A DNA stretch of 64,000 bases from Rhodospirillaceae bacterium (GTDB lineage: Bacteria > Pseudomonadota > Alphaproteobacteria > Kiloniellales > DSM-21159): assembly GCA_006969625.1 (NCBI GenBank), contig CP030885.1:2119430-2183429 (forward strand), read 5' to 3'. Position numbers and translations under genes: made by a program. The stretch's first letter is position 1, and each line of letters opens with the position of its first letter. This document shows, piece by piece, positions 49,655 through 59,805 of this stretch. A model generated the notes under the pieces. It did no database searches. It worked only from the letters and a program-made list of their open reading frames with translations, and was not told the origin of the DNA.

Positions 49655-50150
49655 GGATTCTGCGCCCGTCGCGGGCGTGGCCGATGGGCGCAAGGTCGGC
49701 GCGCGCGAGGTCGGGCCCGCCGACATCCTGGACGTGATGCGGATGATCCCGCATCGCTATCCCTTCTTGATGGTCGACCGCGTCGTCGACATTCGACTGA
49801 ACGAGAGCGCCGTCGGCATCAAGAACGTTTCGATCAACGAGCCACATTTTCAGGGCCACTTCCCGCGGCAGCCGGTGATGCCGGGTGTGCTGATCGTCGA
49901 GTCGATGGCCCAGACGGCGGCCGTCCTGGTGGTCGAGACGCTCGAGGGCGCGGCGGCCGGAAAGCTGGTCTACTTCATGAGCGTCGACGAGGCCCGCTTC
50001 CGCAAGCCCGTGTTTCCCGGCGATCAGCTCCGGGTCCATGTCACCAAGGTCAAGAACCGCGGTCCGGTCTGGAAGTTTTCCGGCGAGGCCAAGGTCGAAG
50101 GCACCCTGATGGCCCAGGCGACCTTCACTGCGATGATCATGGACGATTGA
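49647..50150 (+). CDS. fabZ: 3-hydroxyacyl-[acyl-carrier-protein] dehydratase FabZ
   Basis: A 167-residue hot-dog fold dehydratase of fatty acid synthesis that shares hydroxyacyl-ACP with lipid A synthesis. Active-site parts: [15 protein letters not shown] and [20 protein letters not shown], with the catalytic His and Glu. About 20 extra N-terminal residues precede the fold. The stop TGA shares its A with the lpxA ATG. Confidence 0.96.
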   Translation: MAEDSAPVAGVADGRKVGAREVGPADILDVMRMIPHRYPFLMVDRVVDIRLNESAVGIKNVSINEPHFQGHFPRQPVMPGVLIVESMAQTAAVLVVETLEGAAAGKLVYFMSVDEARFRKPVFPGDQLRVHVTKVKNRGPVWKFSGEAKVEGTLMAQATFTAMIMDD

Positions 50151-50965
50151 TGTCCACCCTGAGCGCTGCCGGCATCCACCCAACCGCGATCGTCGATCCC
50201 ACGGCGCGGATCGGCGCCGAGGTGCGCATCGGGCCCTACTGCGTCATCGGGCCGGAGGTGCAGCTCGGCGACGGCTCGGTGCTGCACAGCCACGTGGTGG
50301 TCGACGGGCGCACGCGTATCGGCGCGGGCACGCAGGTGTTCCCCTTCGCCTCGCTCGGACATCGGCCGCAGGACCTCAAGTACGCCGGCGAGGCCTCGGC
50401 GCTGGAGATCGGCAGCGCCTGCATGATCCGCGAGCACGTCACCATGAACCCCGGCACCGCCGGTGGCGGGATGGTCACCAAGGTCGGCGACAACTGCCTG
50501 TTCATGGTCGGCGCGCACGTGGCGCACGACTGCCAGGTCGGCAACAACGTGATCATGGCCAACAACGCCACGCTGGCCGGTCACGTGCACGTCGGGGACT
50601 ACGCCATCGTCGGCGGCCTGTCGGCGGTGCACCAGTTCGTGCGCATCGGGGCACACGCCATGATCGGGGGCATGTCGGGGATCGAGCAGGACGTAATCCC
50701 CTACGGCCTCGCGATGGGCGAGAGGGCGCGGCTGTCCGGCGTCAACATCGTCGGCCTGAAGCGCCGCGGCTTCGACAAGCCGGCGATCCAGAGCCTTCTT
50801 GCCGCCTATGACGCCCTGTTTGCCGGCGAGGGGACCCTGGCCGAGCGCGCCCGGCGGGTTGCCGAGGCGCATCCAGAAAACCCGGTCGTACAGGGAATCG
50901 TGGCGTTCGTCGAAGCGGACTCCTCGCGCGCGCTTTGCCAACCGAAGCGGGACAATGCCCGGTGA
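50150..50965 (+). CDS. lpxA: UDP-N-acetylglucosamine acyltransferase
   Basis: A 271-residue trimeric enzyme, the first step of lipid A synthesis. Hexapeptide-repeat beta helix (IGAEVRIGPYCVIGPEVQLG onward), catalytic His in VGAHVAHDCQVGNN, and the C-terminal helical domain. A TTG three bases upstream is in frame but the ATG fits best. It overlaps lpxI by 11 bases. Confidence 0.96.
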   Translation: MSTLSAAGIHPTAIVDPTARIGAEVRIGPYCVIGPEVQLGDGSVLHSHVVVDGRTRIGAGTQVFPFASLGHRPQDLKYAGEASALEIGSACMIREHVTMNPGTAGGGMVTKVGDNCLFMVGAHVAHDCQVGNNVIMANNATLAGHVHVGDYAIVGGLSAVHQFVRIGAHAMIGGMSGIEQDVIPYGLAMGERARLSGVNIVGLKRRGFDKPAIQSLLAAYDALFAGEGTLAERARRVAEAHPENPVVQGIVAFVEADSSRALCQPKRDNAR

Positions 50966-51803
50966 GACGGCGCCACCGGCCGGGCGTGCCGCGAAACTCG
51001 GCATCCTGGCCGGCGGCGGAGAGCTGCCGCGCCGCCTGATCGCCGCCGCAAGGGCGCAGGGGCGCCAGGTCTTCCTGGTCGCCTTCCAAGGCCAGACCGA
51101 CCCGCAGACCGCTGAAGCGGCGCCTTGCATGTGGGCACACCTCGGCAGTGCCGGTGAGATCCTCGACCGGCTGCGGGCCGAGGGCGTCGAGGAACTGGTG
51201 CTGGCCGGCCCGATCCGCCGCCCCAGCTTGCTGTCCCTACGGCTCGACGCGCGCGCGGCGAAGTTCATGGCGCAGATCGGGCGGCGCGCCTTCGGCGACG
51301 ACGGGCTGCTCGGCGCTGTCGTGCGCGCACTGGAAGAGGAGGAGGGCTTCCGGATCGTCGGCGTCCACGACATTCTGCAGGATGTGCTCGCCGACGCGGG
51401 GCGCTATGGCGCGCATGCCCCCGACAGCCAAGCCGAGGCGGACATCCGGTGCGGGGTCGAGGTGGTGCAGGCGCTGGGCGCGCTCGACGTCGGTCAGGCG
51501 GCGGTCGTTCAGCAAGGGGTCGTCCTGGGGGTCGAGGCGATCGAGGGAACGGACGCCTTGCTTCGGCGCGCCGGCGAGCTGCGGCGCGCGGGGCCGGGCG
51601 GCGTGCTGGTGAAGCTCGCCAAGCCGCAGCAGGAGACGCGCATCGACCTGCCGACGGTCGGTCTCGTGACCGTGGAGGGCGCGCGCACGGCTGGCCTCCG
51701 CGGTATCGCGGTGCAGGCGGGACGGTCTCTGGTGGTCGACCGTGCCCGTACGGTCGCCGCCTGCGACGCCGCCGGTCTGTTTCTGCTCGGGATCGAGCTC
51801 TGA
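50955..51803 (+). CDS. lpxI: UDP-2,3-diacylglucosamine pyrophosphatase LpxI
   Basis: A 282-residue enzyme that hydrolyses UDP-2,3-diacylglucosamine in lipid A synthesis; LpxI replaces LpxH in many alphaproteobacteria. Family landmarks are LGILAGGGELPRRLIAAAR near the N-terminus, ELVLAGPIRRPSL, and a C-terminal domain with EGTDALLRRAGEL and LVKLAKPQQETRIDLPTVG. lpxB starts one base after the stop. Confidence 0.93.
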   Translation: MPGETAPPAGRAAKLGILAGGGELPRRLIAAARAQGRQVFLVAFQGQTDPQTAEAAPCMWAHLGSAGEILDRLRAEGVEELVLAGPIRRPSLLSLRLDARAAKFMAQIGRRAFGDDGLLGAVVRALEEEEGFRIVGVHDILQDVLADAGRYGAHAPDSQAEADIRCGVEVVQALGALDVGQAAVVQQGVVLGVEAIEGTDALLRRAGELRRAGPGGVLVKLAKPQQETRIDLPTVGLVTVEGARTAGLRGIAVQAGRSLVVDRARTVAACDAAGLFLLGIEL

Positions 51804-51804
51804 C

Positions 51805-52983
51805 ATGGCGGAGGCGGACGGACCCACGGGGCCGCTGATCTTCCTGGTCGCGGGCGAGCCTTCGGGCGACCAGCTCGGCGCCCGCCTGATGGCGGCCCTG
51901 AAGGCGGAGACCGGCGGGGCCGTGCGCTTCGCCGGCGTCGGTGGGCCGCGCATGCGGGCGGAGGGGCTGCAGAGCCTGTTTCCCATCGACGATCTGGCGG
52001 TGATGGGCCTCGTCGAGGTACTGCCGCACCTGCGCCGGATCCTGCGGCGGATTTCCGAGACGGTCGCCGCGGCCCGGCGCCTGCGTCCCGATGCGCTGGT
52101 GACGATCGACGCGCCGGGCTTCTCGCTGCGCGTGGCGAAGCGCCTCGAGGGGGCGGGGTTCCCGCTGATCCACTACGTCGCGCCCTCGGTCTGGGCCTGG
52201 AAGCCTTGGCGCGCGCGCAAGATTGCCGGCTTCCTGGATCACCTGTTGGCGCTACTGCCCTTCGAGCCGCCGTACTTCGAGGCGCACGGCCTGGCAACGA
52301 CGGTGGTCGGCCACCCCGCCATCGAGGCGGCGGCCGAACCGGCCGACGGCCCCGCCTTCCGCCGTCGCCACGGCATCGCCGGGAACGCGCCGCTGTTGGC
52401 CGTCCTGCCCGGCAGCCGGGCAGGGGAGGTCTCCCGCCTGGCCCCGGTGTTCGCCGCCACCCTGGCCCGCCTGGCACCCGATTTTCCCGGGTTGTGCGCC
52501 GTGGTGCCCACCGTGCCCAATGTGGCGGCGCGGGTGCGCGCGGCGACGGCGGCTTGGCCGGTCGAAACGTACGTACTCGAGCAGCCGTCGGAGAAGTACG
52601 CGGCCTTCGCCGCGGCCGACGCCGCCCTGGCGGCCTCCGGGACGGTGACCGTCGAGCTGGCGGTGGCGCGCTGTCCGACCGTCGTCGCCTACAAGGTCAG
52701 TCCGGTGACCGCAGCCATCGTTCGACGGATGCTCAAGGTCCGCTACGCCTCGATCGCGAACCTCGTGCTCGATCGGCCGGTGCAGCCCGAGTTGCTGCAG
52801 GAGAATTGCACGCCCGAGAAGTTGGGGGCGGCGCTGCACCCCTTGCTGGCCGAGGGCAAGGCGCGCCAGCGCCAACTCGCCGATCTGGACGCCGTGGTCG
52901 CTGCGCTCTCGGGTACCGGCAAGGGGCCACCCAGCCGGCAGGCGGCGCGCTGCGTCCTGCAGGTCGTGTCCGCGCGTCGTTAA
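51805..52983 (+). CDS. lpxB: Lipid-A-disaccharide synthase
   Basis: A 392-residue GT-B glycosyltransferase that joins UDP-diacylglucosamine and lipid X. N-terminal FLVAGEPSGDQLGARLM, IDAPGFSLRVAKRL, YVAPSVWAWKPWRARK and the C-terminal ASGTVTVELAVARCPTVVAY are present. Its TAA stop shares the palindrome TTAA with the stop of the convergent zinc-finger gene. Confidence 0.95.
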   Translation: MAEADGPTGPLIFLVAGEPSGDQLGARLMAALKAETGGAVRFAGVGGPRMRAEGLQSLFPIDDLAVMGLVEVLPHLRRILRRISETVAAARRLRPDALVTIDAPGFSLRVAKRLEGAGFPLIHYVAPSVWAWKPWRARKIAGFLDHLLALLPFEPPYFEAHGLATTVVGHPAIEAAAEPADGPAFRRRHGIAGNAPLLAVLPGSRAGEVSRLAPVFAATLARLAPDFPGLCAVVPTVPNVAARVRAATAAWPVETYVLEQPSEKYAAFAAADAALAASGTVTVELAVARCPTVVAYKVSPVTAAIVRRMLKVRYASIANLVLDRPVQPELLQENCTPEKLGAALHPLLAEGKARQRQLADLDAVVAALSGTGKGPPSRQAARCVLQVVSARR

Positions 52984-53327
52984 CCGCCGGCGCAGTCGAT
53001 GCAGGTCGGCACCGCCGGGTCGAGGGCCAGGCGTTTCGGTGCGATCTCCTCGCCGCACTGCACGCAGGCGCCGTACTCGCCGTCGGCGAGACGCTGCAGG
53101 GCGGCGTAGATGCGGCGGACCTCCTGCTGCCGTCTGGCCTCGGTGGCCTGGGCCATGGCTTGGCCCTGCATGGCGTCCATGCGGCTGAGCCGGCCGACGC
53201 GGGTCTGGTCGAGCTCGACGGCGGCCCGGCTCTCGCCGCTGCCGGCGCTCAGTCCCTCGAGTTCGGCCAAGCGTGCACGCAGGCGCCGCTCGACCTCGGC
53301 CGGGTCGTCGATCCAGGCATCGCTCAT
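52980..53327 (-). CDS. DksA/TraR family C4 zinc finger protein
   Basis: A 115-residue protein with a helical N-terminal part (coiled-coil-like, about 10-80) and a C-terminal four-cysteine zinc finger: CVQCGEEI then CIDCAGG. This is the DksA/TraR pattern; such proteins bind RNA polymerase through the secondary channel and modulate transcription, but small members like this are not well characterised. The coiled-coil tip acids of true DksA are not clearly present. I chose the start at MSDAWIDD, leaving a 70-base gap from gltA. Confidence 0.82.
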   Translation of the reverse strand: MSDAWIDDPAEVERRLRARLAELEGLSAGSGESRAAVELDQTRVGRLSRMDAMQGQAMAQATEARRQQEVRRIYAALQRLADGEYGACVQCGEEIAPKRLALDPAVPTCIDCAGG

Positions 53328-53397
53328 TGAACCAGCCTCGCACGCGGAGGCGGGTGCCCGCAAACCCGGGCGCCCCTCGAGGTCGTGCGAAGCAGCG

Positions 53398-54726
53398 TCA
53401 GCGCTGGTCGATCGGGATGAAGGGACGCTCGGTGTAGCCGGTGTAGAGCTGGCGCGGACGGCTGATGCGGTGCGCCGGATCCTCGATCATCTCGGTCCAC
53501 TGGGCGACCCAGCCGACGGTGCGCGCGAGCGCGAAGAGCACCGTGAACATGGTGGTCGGGAAGCCCATGGCCTGCAGGATGATGCCGGAATAGAAGTCGA
53601 CGTTCGGGAAGAGCTTCTTCTGGACGAAGTAGTCGTCCTCCAGGGCGATCCGCTCCAACTCCATGGCCAGCGCCAGCAGCGGTTCGTCACGCTTGCCGAG
53701 CTCGTCCAACACCTCGTGGCAGGACTGTTGCATCACTTTCGCGCGCGGGTCGTAGTTCTTGTAGACCCGGTGGCCGAAGCCCATCAGACGGAAAGGATCG
53801 TCCTTGTCCTTGGCGCGCTCGATGAACTCGGGGATGCGGTCCTTGTGGCCGATCTCCTGCAGCATACGCAGCACCGCCTCGTTGGCGCCGCCGTGCGCCG
53901 GACCCCACAGGCTGGCGATGCCGGCGGCGATGCAGGCGAAGGGGTTGGCCGCCGAGGAACCGGCGATGCGCACGGTGGAGGTCGAGGCGTTTTGCTCGTG
54001 GTCGGCGTGCAGGATGAAGATGCGGTCCATGGCGCGGGCGAGGACCGGGTTGACCTTGTAGTCCTCCGCCGGCACGGAGAAAGTCATGTGCAGGAAATTC
54101 TCCGCGTAATTCAGGTTGTTGCGCGGATACATGAAAGGCTGGCCGACCGAGTACTTGTAGGCCCAGGCCGCGATCGTCGGCATCTTCGCGATCAGCCGGT
54201 GCTGCGCGACCATCCGCTGGTGCGGGTCGGTAATGTCCGTGGAGTCGTGGTAGAAGGCCGAGAGCGCGCCGACCACGCCGACCATCGTTGCCATCGGATG
54301 CGAATCGCGCCGGAAGCCGCGATAGAAGTTCACCATCTGCTCGTGCAGCATGGTGTGGTAGGTGATGTCGTGGTCGAACTTCTTGAGCTGCGCCTCGTCC
54401 GGCAGCTCCCCGTGCAGCAGCAGGTAGCACACCTCCATGAAGGTACACTTGGAGGCCAGATCCTCGATCCGGTAGCCGCGGTGCAGCAGGACGCCGGCGT
54501 CGCCGTCGATGAACGTGATGGCGCTGTCGCAGGAGCCCGTCGAGGTGAAGCCGGGGTCGTAGGTGAACATCCCGGTTTCCGCGTAGAACTTGCGGACGTC
54601 CACCACGTCGGGCCCGGTCGAGCCCTTGAGCACCGGCAGCTCCCAGGACTTGCCCGTGGCATTGTCGGTGAGCGTCATGGTGTGGCCTTCGACCGGCTTG
54701 GCGGCCGCTGCTGTGCCGTTCGTCAT
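53398..54726 (-). CDS. gltA: Citrate synthase
   Basis: A 442-residue type II citrate synthase of the TCA cycle. Catalytic His residues lie in [15 protein letters not shown] and [15 protein letters not shown], and the catalytic Asp in [15 protein letters not shown]. The long N-terminal domain (about 1-60) found in hexameric, NADH-sensitive Gram-negative forms is present. It is transcribed from the right, downstream of gltX. Confidence 0.97.
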   Translation of the reverse strand: MTNGTAAAAKPVEGHTMTLTDNATGKSWELPVLKGSTGPDVVDVRKFYAETGMFTYDPGFTSTGSCDSAITFIDGDAGVLLHRGYRIEDLASKCTFMEVCYLLLHGELPDEAQLKKFDHDITYHTMLHEQMVNFYRGFRRDSHPMATMVGVVGALSAFYHDSTDITDPHQRMVAQHRLIAKMPTIAAWAYKYSVGQPFMYPRNNLNYAENFLHMTFSVPAEDYKVNPVLARAMDRIFILHADHEQNASTSTVRIAGSSAANPFACIAAGIASLWGPAHGGANEAVLRMLQEIGHKDRIPEFIERAKDKDDPFRLMGFGHRVYKNYDPRAKVMQQSCHEVLDELGKRDEPLLALAMELERIALEDDYFVQKKLFPNVDFYSGIILQAMGFPTTMFTVLFALARTVGWVAQWTEMIEDPAHRISRPRQLYTGYTERPFIPIDQR

Positions 54727-54858
54727 GTTCCTGGATCCTCACGCTAGGGCCAGCCGGCCTTCGCCATCCGGCCTTCTTCGTTGCGCCGCAGCATACGGGC
54801 TTGCCCGCAGCGAGGCAATTCCGGCGCCATGCGCCCCTGGAATGGTCCGCCTGTCCGC

Positions 54859-56244
54859 TCAGCTTGCCTTGTCGGCAAGGCGGGACAGGCTTTCCTCGCG
54901 CCCGAGGATCTCCAGCACCTCGAAGATCGGCGGCGACACGTTCGAGCCCGTCAGGGCTGCCCGCAAGGGTTGGGCGGCGGCGCCGAGCTTCAAGCCTTCG
55001 GCCTCGGCAAACTCCCGCACCTCCTGCTCCAAGGACTCCGCCGTCCAGCGCTCGCAGGCGCGCAGGCGGGCGAGCAGGCGGCCGAGGATTTGCGGGGCAT
55101 CTCCCGACAGCAGCTTCTGCGCCTTGGCGTTCGGTTCGATCGGCCGATCGGCCACGTAGAAGGCAGACAGTTCAGCAATTTCCGCAACGGTCTTCGCGCG
55201 CGGCTTCAAACCGGGCATGCCGGCACGCAGGCGCGCGCGCCCGATCTCCGAGACCGGAGCGAGGCGGGCGGCGACCAGCTCGGCCAGGCGTGCATCGTCC
55301 GCTTCGCGCAGATAGTGGCCGTTGAGGTGGTCCAGCTTCTGCAGGTCGAAGCGCGCCGGCGAGCGGCCGACGCCGTCCAGGTCGAACCAGGCGATGGCCT
55401 GCTCGGTGGAGATGATCTCGTCGTCGCCGTGACCCCAGCCTAGCCGCAGCAGATAGTTGCGCAGCGCCTCGGGCAGATAGCCCATGTCGCGATAGGCCTC
55501 GACGCCCAGCGCGCCGTGGCGCTTCGACAGCTTGGCGCCGTCCGGCCCGTGGATCAGCGGAATGTGGGCGAAGCGCGGCGGCTCCCACCCCAGCAGGCGG
55601 TAGAGCTGGGTCTGGCGGAAGGCGTTGGTCAGGTGGTCGTCGCCGCGAATGACGTCGGTGATGCCCATGTCGTGGTCGTCGACGACGACCGAGAGCATGT
55701 AGGTCGGGCTGCCGTCGGCGCGCAGCAGCACCATGTCGTCGAGCTGCGCGTTGGCGACGGTGACCTCGCCCTGGACCAGGTCCGCGATTTTCGTCTCGCC
55801 TTCCTGCGGCGCCTTCATCCGGACCACCGGGTCGACGCCGGCCGGTGCCTCGGCGGGATCGCGCTCGCGCCAGCGGCCGTCGTACTTCATCGGCCGACCT
55901 TCCTTGCGCGCCTGTTCGCGCATCTCCTCCAGTTCTTCCTTCGAGGCGTAGCAGCGGTAGGCCTTGCCCTCTGCAAGCAGGCGCTCGGCGGCGGCGCGAT
56001 GTGATTCGGCGCGCTGCGACTGGTAGATCTCCGGCTCGTCCCAGGTCAGGCCGAGCCAGGACAGGCCGTCGAGGATGGCGTCGATCGCCTCCTGGGTCGA
56101 GCGGGCGCGGTCGGTATCTTCGATGCGCAGCAGGAACCTGCCGCCGTGATGGCGGGCGTAGAGCCAGTTGAAAAGGGCCGTACGGGCCCCGCCGATGTGC
56201 AGGAATCCGGTGGGCGAGGGCGCGAAGCGGGTGACGACACTCAT
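54859..56244 (-). CDS. gltX: Glutamate--tRNA ligase
   Basis: A 461-residue class I synthetase. HIGH-type motif [25 protein letters not shown]-type motif [17 protein letters not shown], and a C-terminal all-helical anticodon-binding domain. Alphaproteobacteria often lack a separate glutaminyl-tRNA synthetase and carry a non-discriminating GltX; whether this is that form cannot be told from the window. gltA is downstream on the same strand after a 132-base gap. Confidence 0.95.
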   Translation of the reverse strand: MSVVTRFAPSPTGFLHIGGARTALFNWLYARHHGGRFLLRIEDTDRARSTQEAIDAILDGLSWLGLTWDEPEIYQSQRAESHRAAAERLLAEGKAYRCYASKEELEEMREQARKEGRPMKYDGRWRERDPAEAPAGVDPVVRMKAPQEGETKIADLVQGEVTVANAQLDDMVLLRADGSPTYMLSVVVDDHDMGITDVIRGDDHLTNAFRQTQLYRLLGWEPPRFAHIPLIHGPDGAKLSKRHGALGVEAYRDMGYLPEALRNYLLRLGWGHGDDEIISTEQAIAWFDLDGVGRSPARFDLQKLDHLNGHYLREADDARLAELVAARLAPVSEIGRARLRAGMPGLKPRAKTVAEIAELSAFYVADRPIEPNAKAQKLLSGDAPQILGRLLARLRACERWTAESLEQEVREFAEAEGLKLGAAAQPLRAALTGSNVSPPIFEVLEILGREESLSRLADKAS

Positions 56245-56306
56245 CGCTGCGGGCGGGTCTTTCGCTGTTGAGAAAGCCGGGTGCGGCGCTCGTCTAACAC
56301 AGCCGG

Positions 56307-56664
56307 TCAGGGCGTGCCCAGCGCCTCGGCGCGCGCCAGCAACCGCGGCAGGTCGGCCGGCATGGCGGGCTCGGCCGGGCGGATCGCCAGGCTCAGCGCA
56401 CTGCGCCGCGCCGGCGTCTCGCCGACCCTGTCGAGCTCAAGCTCCGCGGCGCCGGGGCCGAGTTCGATCCGGGTCGCCACCGCATGGGGGCTCGAAGCCC
56501 GGGTGCTGCCTGCGATAGGCTTTGTGGAAGAACTCGGCGATCGGGGTCTGAAGCTTGCCGCCACGCGTGCTGAGGCCATGGCTACGGAGCAGAAGCGTGC
56601 CCTCCACGCGGGCGGCGCGCACCTTGCCGCACCCGGTCCAGCCATGATCCGCCATCTGGCTCAT
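56307..56664 (-). pseudogene. Probable frameshifted small gene of unknown function
   Basis: Two minus-strand half frames, each with coding-like codon use, join at a single-base shift. From 56664 the first reads MSQMADHGWTGCGKVRAARV and continues through FFHKAYRRQHPGFEP. The second continues [20 protein letters not shown] to the stop at 56307 (ending [11 protein letters not shown]). They meet at a C5 run (G5 at 56486-56490 on the + strand). Losing one C would give an open frame of about 118 codons. It lies between divergent comEC and gltX. It may be a real inactivating mutation or a sequencing error; the product is not recognised. Confidence 0.45.
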
Positions 56665-56690
56665 CGCCGGCCAGCCTGCGGCGCAGGCGG

Positions 56691-58871
56691 ATGAAGAGCA
56701 AGTCGGCGATCGGCTGGCTGCGGCTGCTCGGGCTGATCCCGGGCTGGTCGGCGGCGGCGCTGGGCTGGCTGGCCGCGCAGTTCCTGGCCGAGCGCGACCG
56801 CTGGGCGCTGTGGCTGCCGGTCGCCCTGGGCGCCGGCATCGGCCTCTACTTCGCCCTGCCGCGCGAACCGGCGGGCTGGATTGGCCCGGCCGGTCTGGTG
56901 CTGGCGGCGGCGGGGATCGCGGCGGGGCGGCAGCGGCCCGTCGTGCTGCTGCTGGCGGCGGTGGCCGCGGCCGGTGCCGGCGGCTTCGCCATGGCGCAGT
57001 TCCGCACGGCCTGGGTCGCCGCGCCTGTGCTGAGCCGCGATCTGGGACCGGTGGAACTGACCGGGCGGATCCTCGAGATCGAGCGTGGGCCGAGTCGCAC
57101 GCGCCTGGTGCTGGAGCGGCTTGAGGTGGCGCGGCTGGACCCGACGGCGACGCCGGCGCGCGTGCGCGTCAGCGTCTCCGGCAGCGGCGCCGACGTTCTG
57201 GCGCCGGGCGACTGGGTGCGCGGCCTGGTCGTGCTGCGTCCGCCGCCCGAGCCCGCTGCGCCGGGGGGCTACGACTTCGCTCGCCGGGCCTGGTTCGAAC
57301 GGCTCGGCGCGGTCGGCTTCGCCCTCGGGGCTCCCGACCGGGTGGCGCAACCGGCAGGCTGGCCGGTCGAGCGGCGCGCCTTCGAGGGCTGGCGTCTGTT
57401 TTGGGAAGAACTGCGCCAGACGATCGCCGCGCGCATCCAGGCCGTGCTGCCGGGCGAGCGCGGCGCGCTTGCCGTGGCCCTGACCGTCGGCAAGCGCGAG
57501 GCGATCCCGCCGGACCTGCTGGCGGCGATGCGCGATTCCGGACTGGCCCACCTGTTGGCGATCTCCGGCCTGCACATCGGGCTCGTCGCCGGCGCGGCCT
57601 TCTTCGGGCTGCGCGCACTGCTGGCGACTTGGCCGGCGGTGGCGCTGCGCCATCCGATCAAGAAATGGGCGGCGGCGGGCGGCCTGCTGGTGGCCCTCGT
57701 CTACCTCTTCCTCGCCGGCGCCACGATCCCGACCCAGCGCGCCTTCATGATGGTCGGCCTCGTCTTCCTGGCCGTCCTGCTCGACCGCTCGGCTGTGTCC
57801 CTGCGGCTGGTCGCCTGGGCGGCTGCCGCCGTGCTGCTGATCGCGCCGGAGAGCCTGCTGTCCGCCTCGTTCCAGATGTCCTTCGCCGCCGTAGTCGCCC
57901 TCGTCGCGGGCTACGAGGCCTACGCGGCCCGGCGGGCGCGCCGCGTTGCGGCACCGACCGCCGAGGCGGGCCGGCGGCTCTGGGAACGCCCGGCCGCTTA
58001 CCTGGGCGGCGTCGCGCTTTCTTCCGTCATCGCCATCGCCGCCACCGGCACATACGCCTGGTACCACTTCAATCGCATGGCCTGGTTCGGTCTGGCGGCC
58101 AATCTGGTGGCGGTGCCGCTGACCGCCCTGTTCGTCATGCCGGCGGCGCTGATTGCGCTGCTGCTGATGCCCTTCGGCCTGGAGGCGGTTCCGCTGTGGG
58201 TCATGGGGCAGGGACTCGGCCTGCTGATCGCCGTCGCCTACGAGACGGCCGGTTGGCCGGGTGCCGTCCAGCTCCTGCCGGCGCTGCCGACGTGGGGCCT
58301 GGTCGCGGTCACCCTGGGCGGCCTCTGGCTCTGCCTGTGGCGCCGGCCCTGGCGCCTGGTCGGGCTGGCGGCCGTGCTGCTCGGCCTGAGCGGGGCGGCG
58401 GTGCGCACGCCGCCGGACCTGCTGGTCTCCAGCGACGGCGGCCTGATCGCAGCGCGCGGCCCGGACGGCCGCTTGGCGCTCTCGCAGACGGCGCGCAACA
58501 GCTTCGTCTGGGAGCAGTGGCTGCGCCGCTCCGGCCAGGCCGTGCCGGAGCCCTGGCCGCCGCCGGGCGGCTGGCTGACCTGCGACTCCGCCGGCTGCAT
58601 CTATCGGCGTTTCGGCTGGGAGGTGGCGCTGGCGCGCGACGCCGCCGCGCTTGGCGAAGACTGCGGGCGGGCTGACCTGGTGATCGCGCCCTTTCCGGTG
58701 CCGGCCGCCTGCCGCCGCGCGCGCGACGGGCCGCAGAGGGTGGTCGACCGCTATCGGCTGTGGCGCGACGGCGGCCACGCGTTGACCCTGGGCGAAGGCA
58801 GCCTGACGGTCGAAACCGTGCGTGGCGACCGGGGCGAGCGGCCCTGGACCGGACGCGTCTCGGCAGAATGA
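56691..58871 (+). CDS. comEC: ComEC/Rec2 family DNA uptake protein
   Basis: A 726-residue inner-membrane protein of the ComEC family, whose characterised members form the channel for single-stranded DNA during transformation. An N-terminal helical/OB-like DUF4131 region (about 1-230), then the competence core with LAVALTVGKREAIPPDLLAA, SGLAHLLAISGLHIGLVAG and several helices. The C-terminal third lacks the HxHxDH motif of the beta-lactamase-like domain seen in Bacillus ComEC. It is the only + strand gene in the right 12 kb. Confidence 0.88.
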   Translation: MKSKSAIGWLRLLGLIPGWSAAALGWLAAQFLAERDRWALWLPVALGAGIGLYFALPREPAGWIGPAGLVLAAAGIAAGRQRPVVLLLAAVAAAGAGGFAMAQFRTAWVAAPVLSRDLGPVELTGRILEIERGPSRTRLVLERLEVARLDPTATPARVRVSVSGSGADVLAPGDWVRGLVVLRPPPEPAAPGGYDFARRAWFERLGAVGFALGAPDRVAQPAGWPVERRAFEGWRLFWEELRQTIAARIQAVLPGERGALAVALTVGKREAIPPDLLAAMRDSGLAHLLAISGLHIGLVAGAAFFGLRALLATWPAVALRHPIKKWAAAGGLLVALVYLFLAGATIPTQRAFMMVGLVFLAVLLDRSAVSLRLVAWAAAAVLLIAPESLLSASFQMSFAAVVALVAGYEAYAARRARRVAAPTAEAGRRLWERPAAYLGGVALSSVIAIAATGTYAWYHFNRMAWFGLAANLVAVPLTALFVMPAALIALLLMPFGLEAVPLWVMGQGLGLLIAVAYETAGWPGAVQLLPALPTWGLVAVTLGGLWLCLWRRPWRLVGLAAVLLGLSGAAVRTPPDLLVSSDGGLIAARGPDGRLALSQTARNSFVWEQWLRRSGQAVPEPWPPPGGWLTCDSAGCIYRRFGWEVALARDAAALGEDCGRADLVIAPFPVPAACRRARDGPQRVVDRYRLWRDGGHALTLGEGSLTVETVRGDRGERPWTGRVSAE

Positions 58872-58915
58872 GGGCACGTGCGCCCGGTGGTGCAGCGCTC
58901 GGCTGCCAGCGCGGC

Positions 58916-59605
58916 TCAGTAGCGGCGCAGCAGGCCGATCAGTCGCCCCTGGACGCGCACCCGGTCCGGCGGAAACAGGCGCGGCTCGTAGTTGCGGTTG
59001 GCCGGTTCCAGGGCGATCGCGCCGCCGCGCCGGCGGAAGCGCTTCAGGGTCACCTCGGCATCGTCCACCAGGGCGACGACGATGGCGCCGTTCTCGGCCT
59101 GCTCGCTCCGTTCGATCACCACGGTGTCGCCGTCGAGGATGCCGGCCTCGACCATCGAGTCGCCCTCGACCTCCAGGGCGTAGTGCTCGCCGCGCCCGAG
59201 CAGATCGGCGGGAACGTCGACGAAGGCGTTGTGTTCGCGCAGCGCCTCGATCGGCGTGCCGGCGGCGATCCGGCCGTAGAGCGGCAGGCTGACCGCGTCG
59301 CTGTCGGTGGCGACGCGCGCGCCGCTCAGGCCCGGCTTGCGCAGGCCGCCGTCGATCACGTTGGGCGCAAAGCCTGTCTTGCCGGCCAGGTCCTCGGGCA
59401 GGCGCACCACCTCGATGGCGCGGGCACGGTGGGCGAGCCGGCGGATGAAGCCGCGCTCCTCCAAGCCGGTGATCAGGCGGTGGATGCCCGACTTCGACTT
59501 CAGCCCGAGCGCCTCCTTCATCTCGTCGAACGAGGGCGAGACGCCATGCTCGCTGAGATGGGCGTGCAGGAAGAGCAGCAGCTCGTGTTGCTTGCGGGTC
59601 AGCAT
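58916..59605 (-). CDS. lexA: LexA repressor
   Basis: A 229-residue SOS repressor and self-cleaving peptidase. N-terminal winged helix ([20 protein letters not shown] with a following helix-turn-helix), cleavage site Ala-Gly in GRIAAGTP, catalytic Ser in EGDSM and Lys in VTLKRF. A perfect SOS box overlaps its probable promoter, so it is autoregulated. Confidence 0.96.
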   Translation of the reverse strand: MLTRKQHELLLFLHAHLSEHGVSPSFDEMKEALGLKSKSGIHRLITGLEERGFIRRLAHRARAIEVVRLPEDLAGKTGFAPNVIDGGLRKPGLSGARVATDSDAVSLPLYGRIAAGTPIEALREHNAFVDVPADLLGRGEHYALEVEGDSMVEAGILDGDTVVIERSEQAENGAIVVALVDDAEVTLKRFRRRGGAIALEPANRNYEPRLFPPDRVRVQGRLIGLLRRY

Positions 59606-59754
59606 GATCGGTGCGGCCTCTGATGCTCGCGACGCTCCGCTCGGGTCGCACGCGATGGGACGCGCAGATCGGCAGATCGTCCGGTTGATGTCGCCACCCG
59701 CCCCCGCAGCCCATGCTTCCCTGGATCGGCTGCTTGCTGGACGAGTCGCTATTT

Positions 59755-59783
59755 GTTCTAATCGCGTTCCGTTCGTACGTCAA
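59755..59783 (-). promoter_or_regulatory. lexA promoter with SOS box
   Basis: Minus-strand -35 TTGACG (59783-59778) and -10 TAGAAC (59760-59755) with a 17-base spacer. The direct repeat GTTC-N7-GTTC, the LexA operator known in alphaproteobacteria, lies at 59755-59769 and covers the -10 box. LexA binding would therefore block this promoter. Confidence 0.85.
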
Positions 59784-59805
59784 GCGTTCCCGAATTAGCG
59801 CCTCG

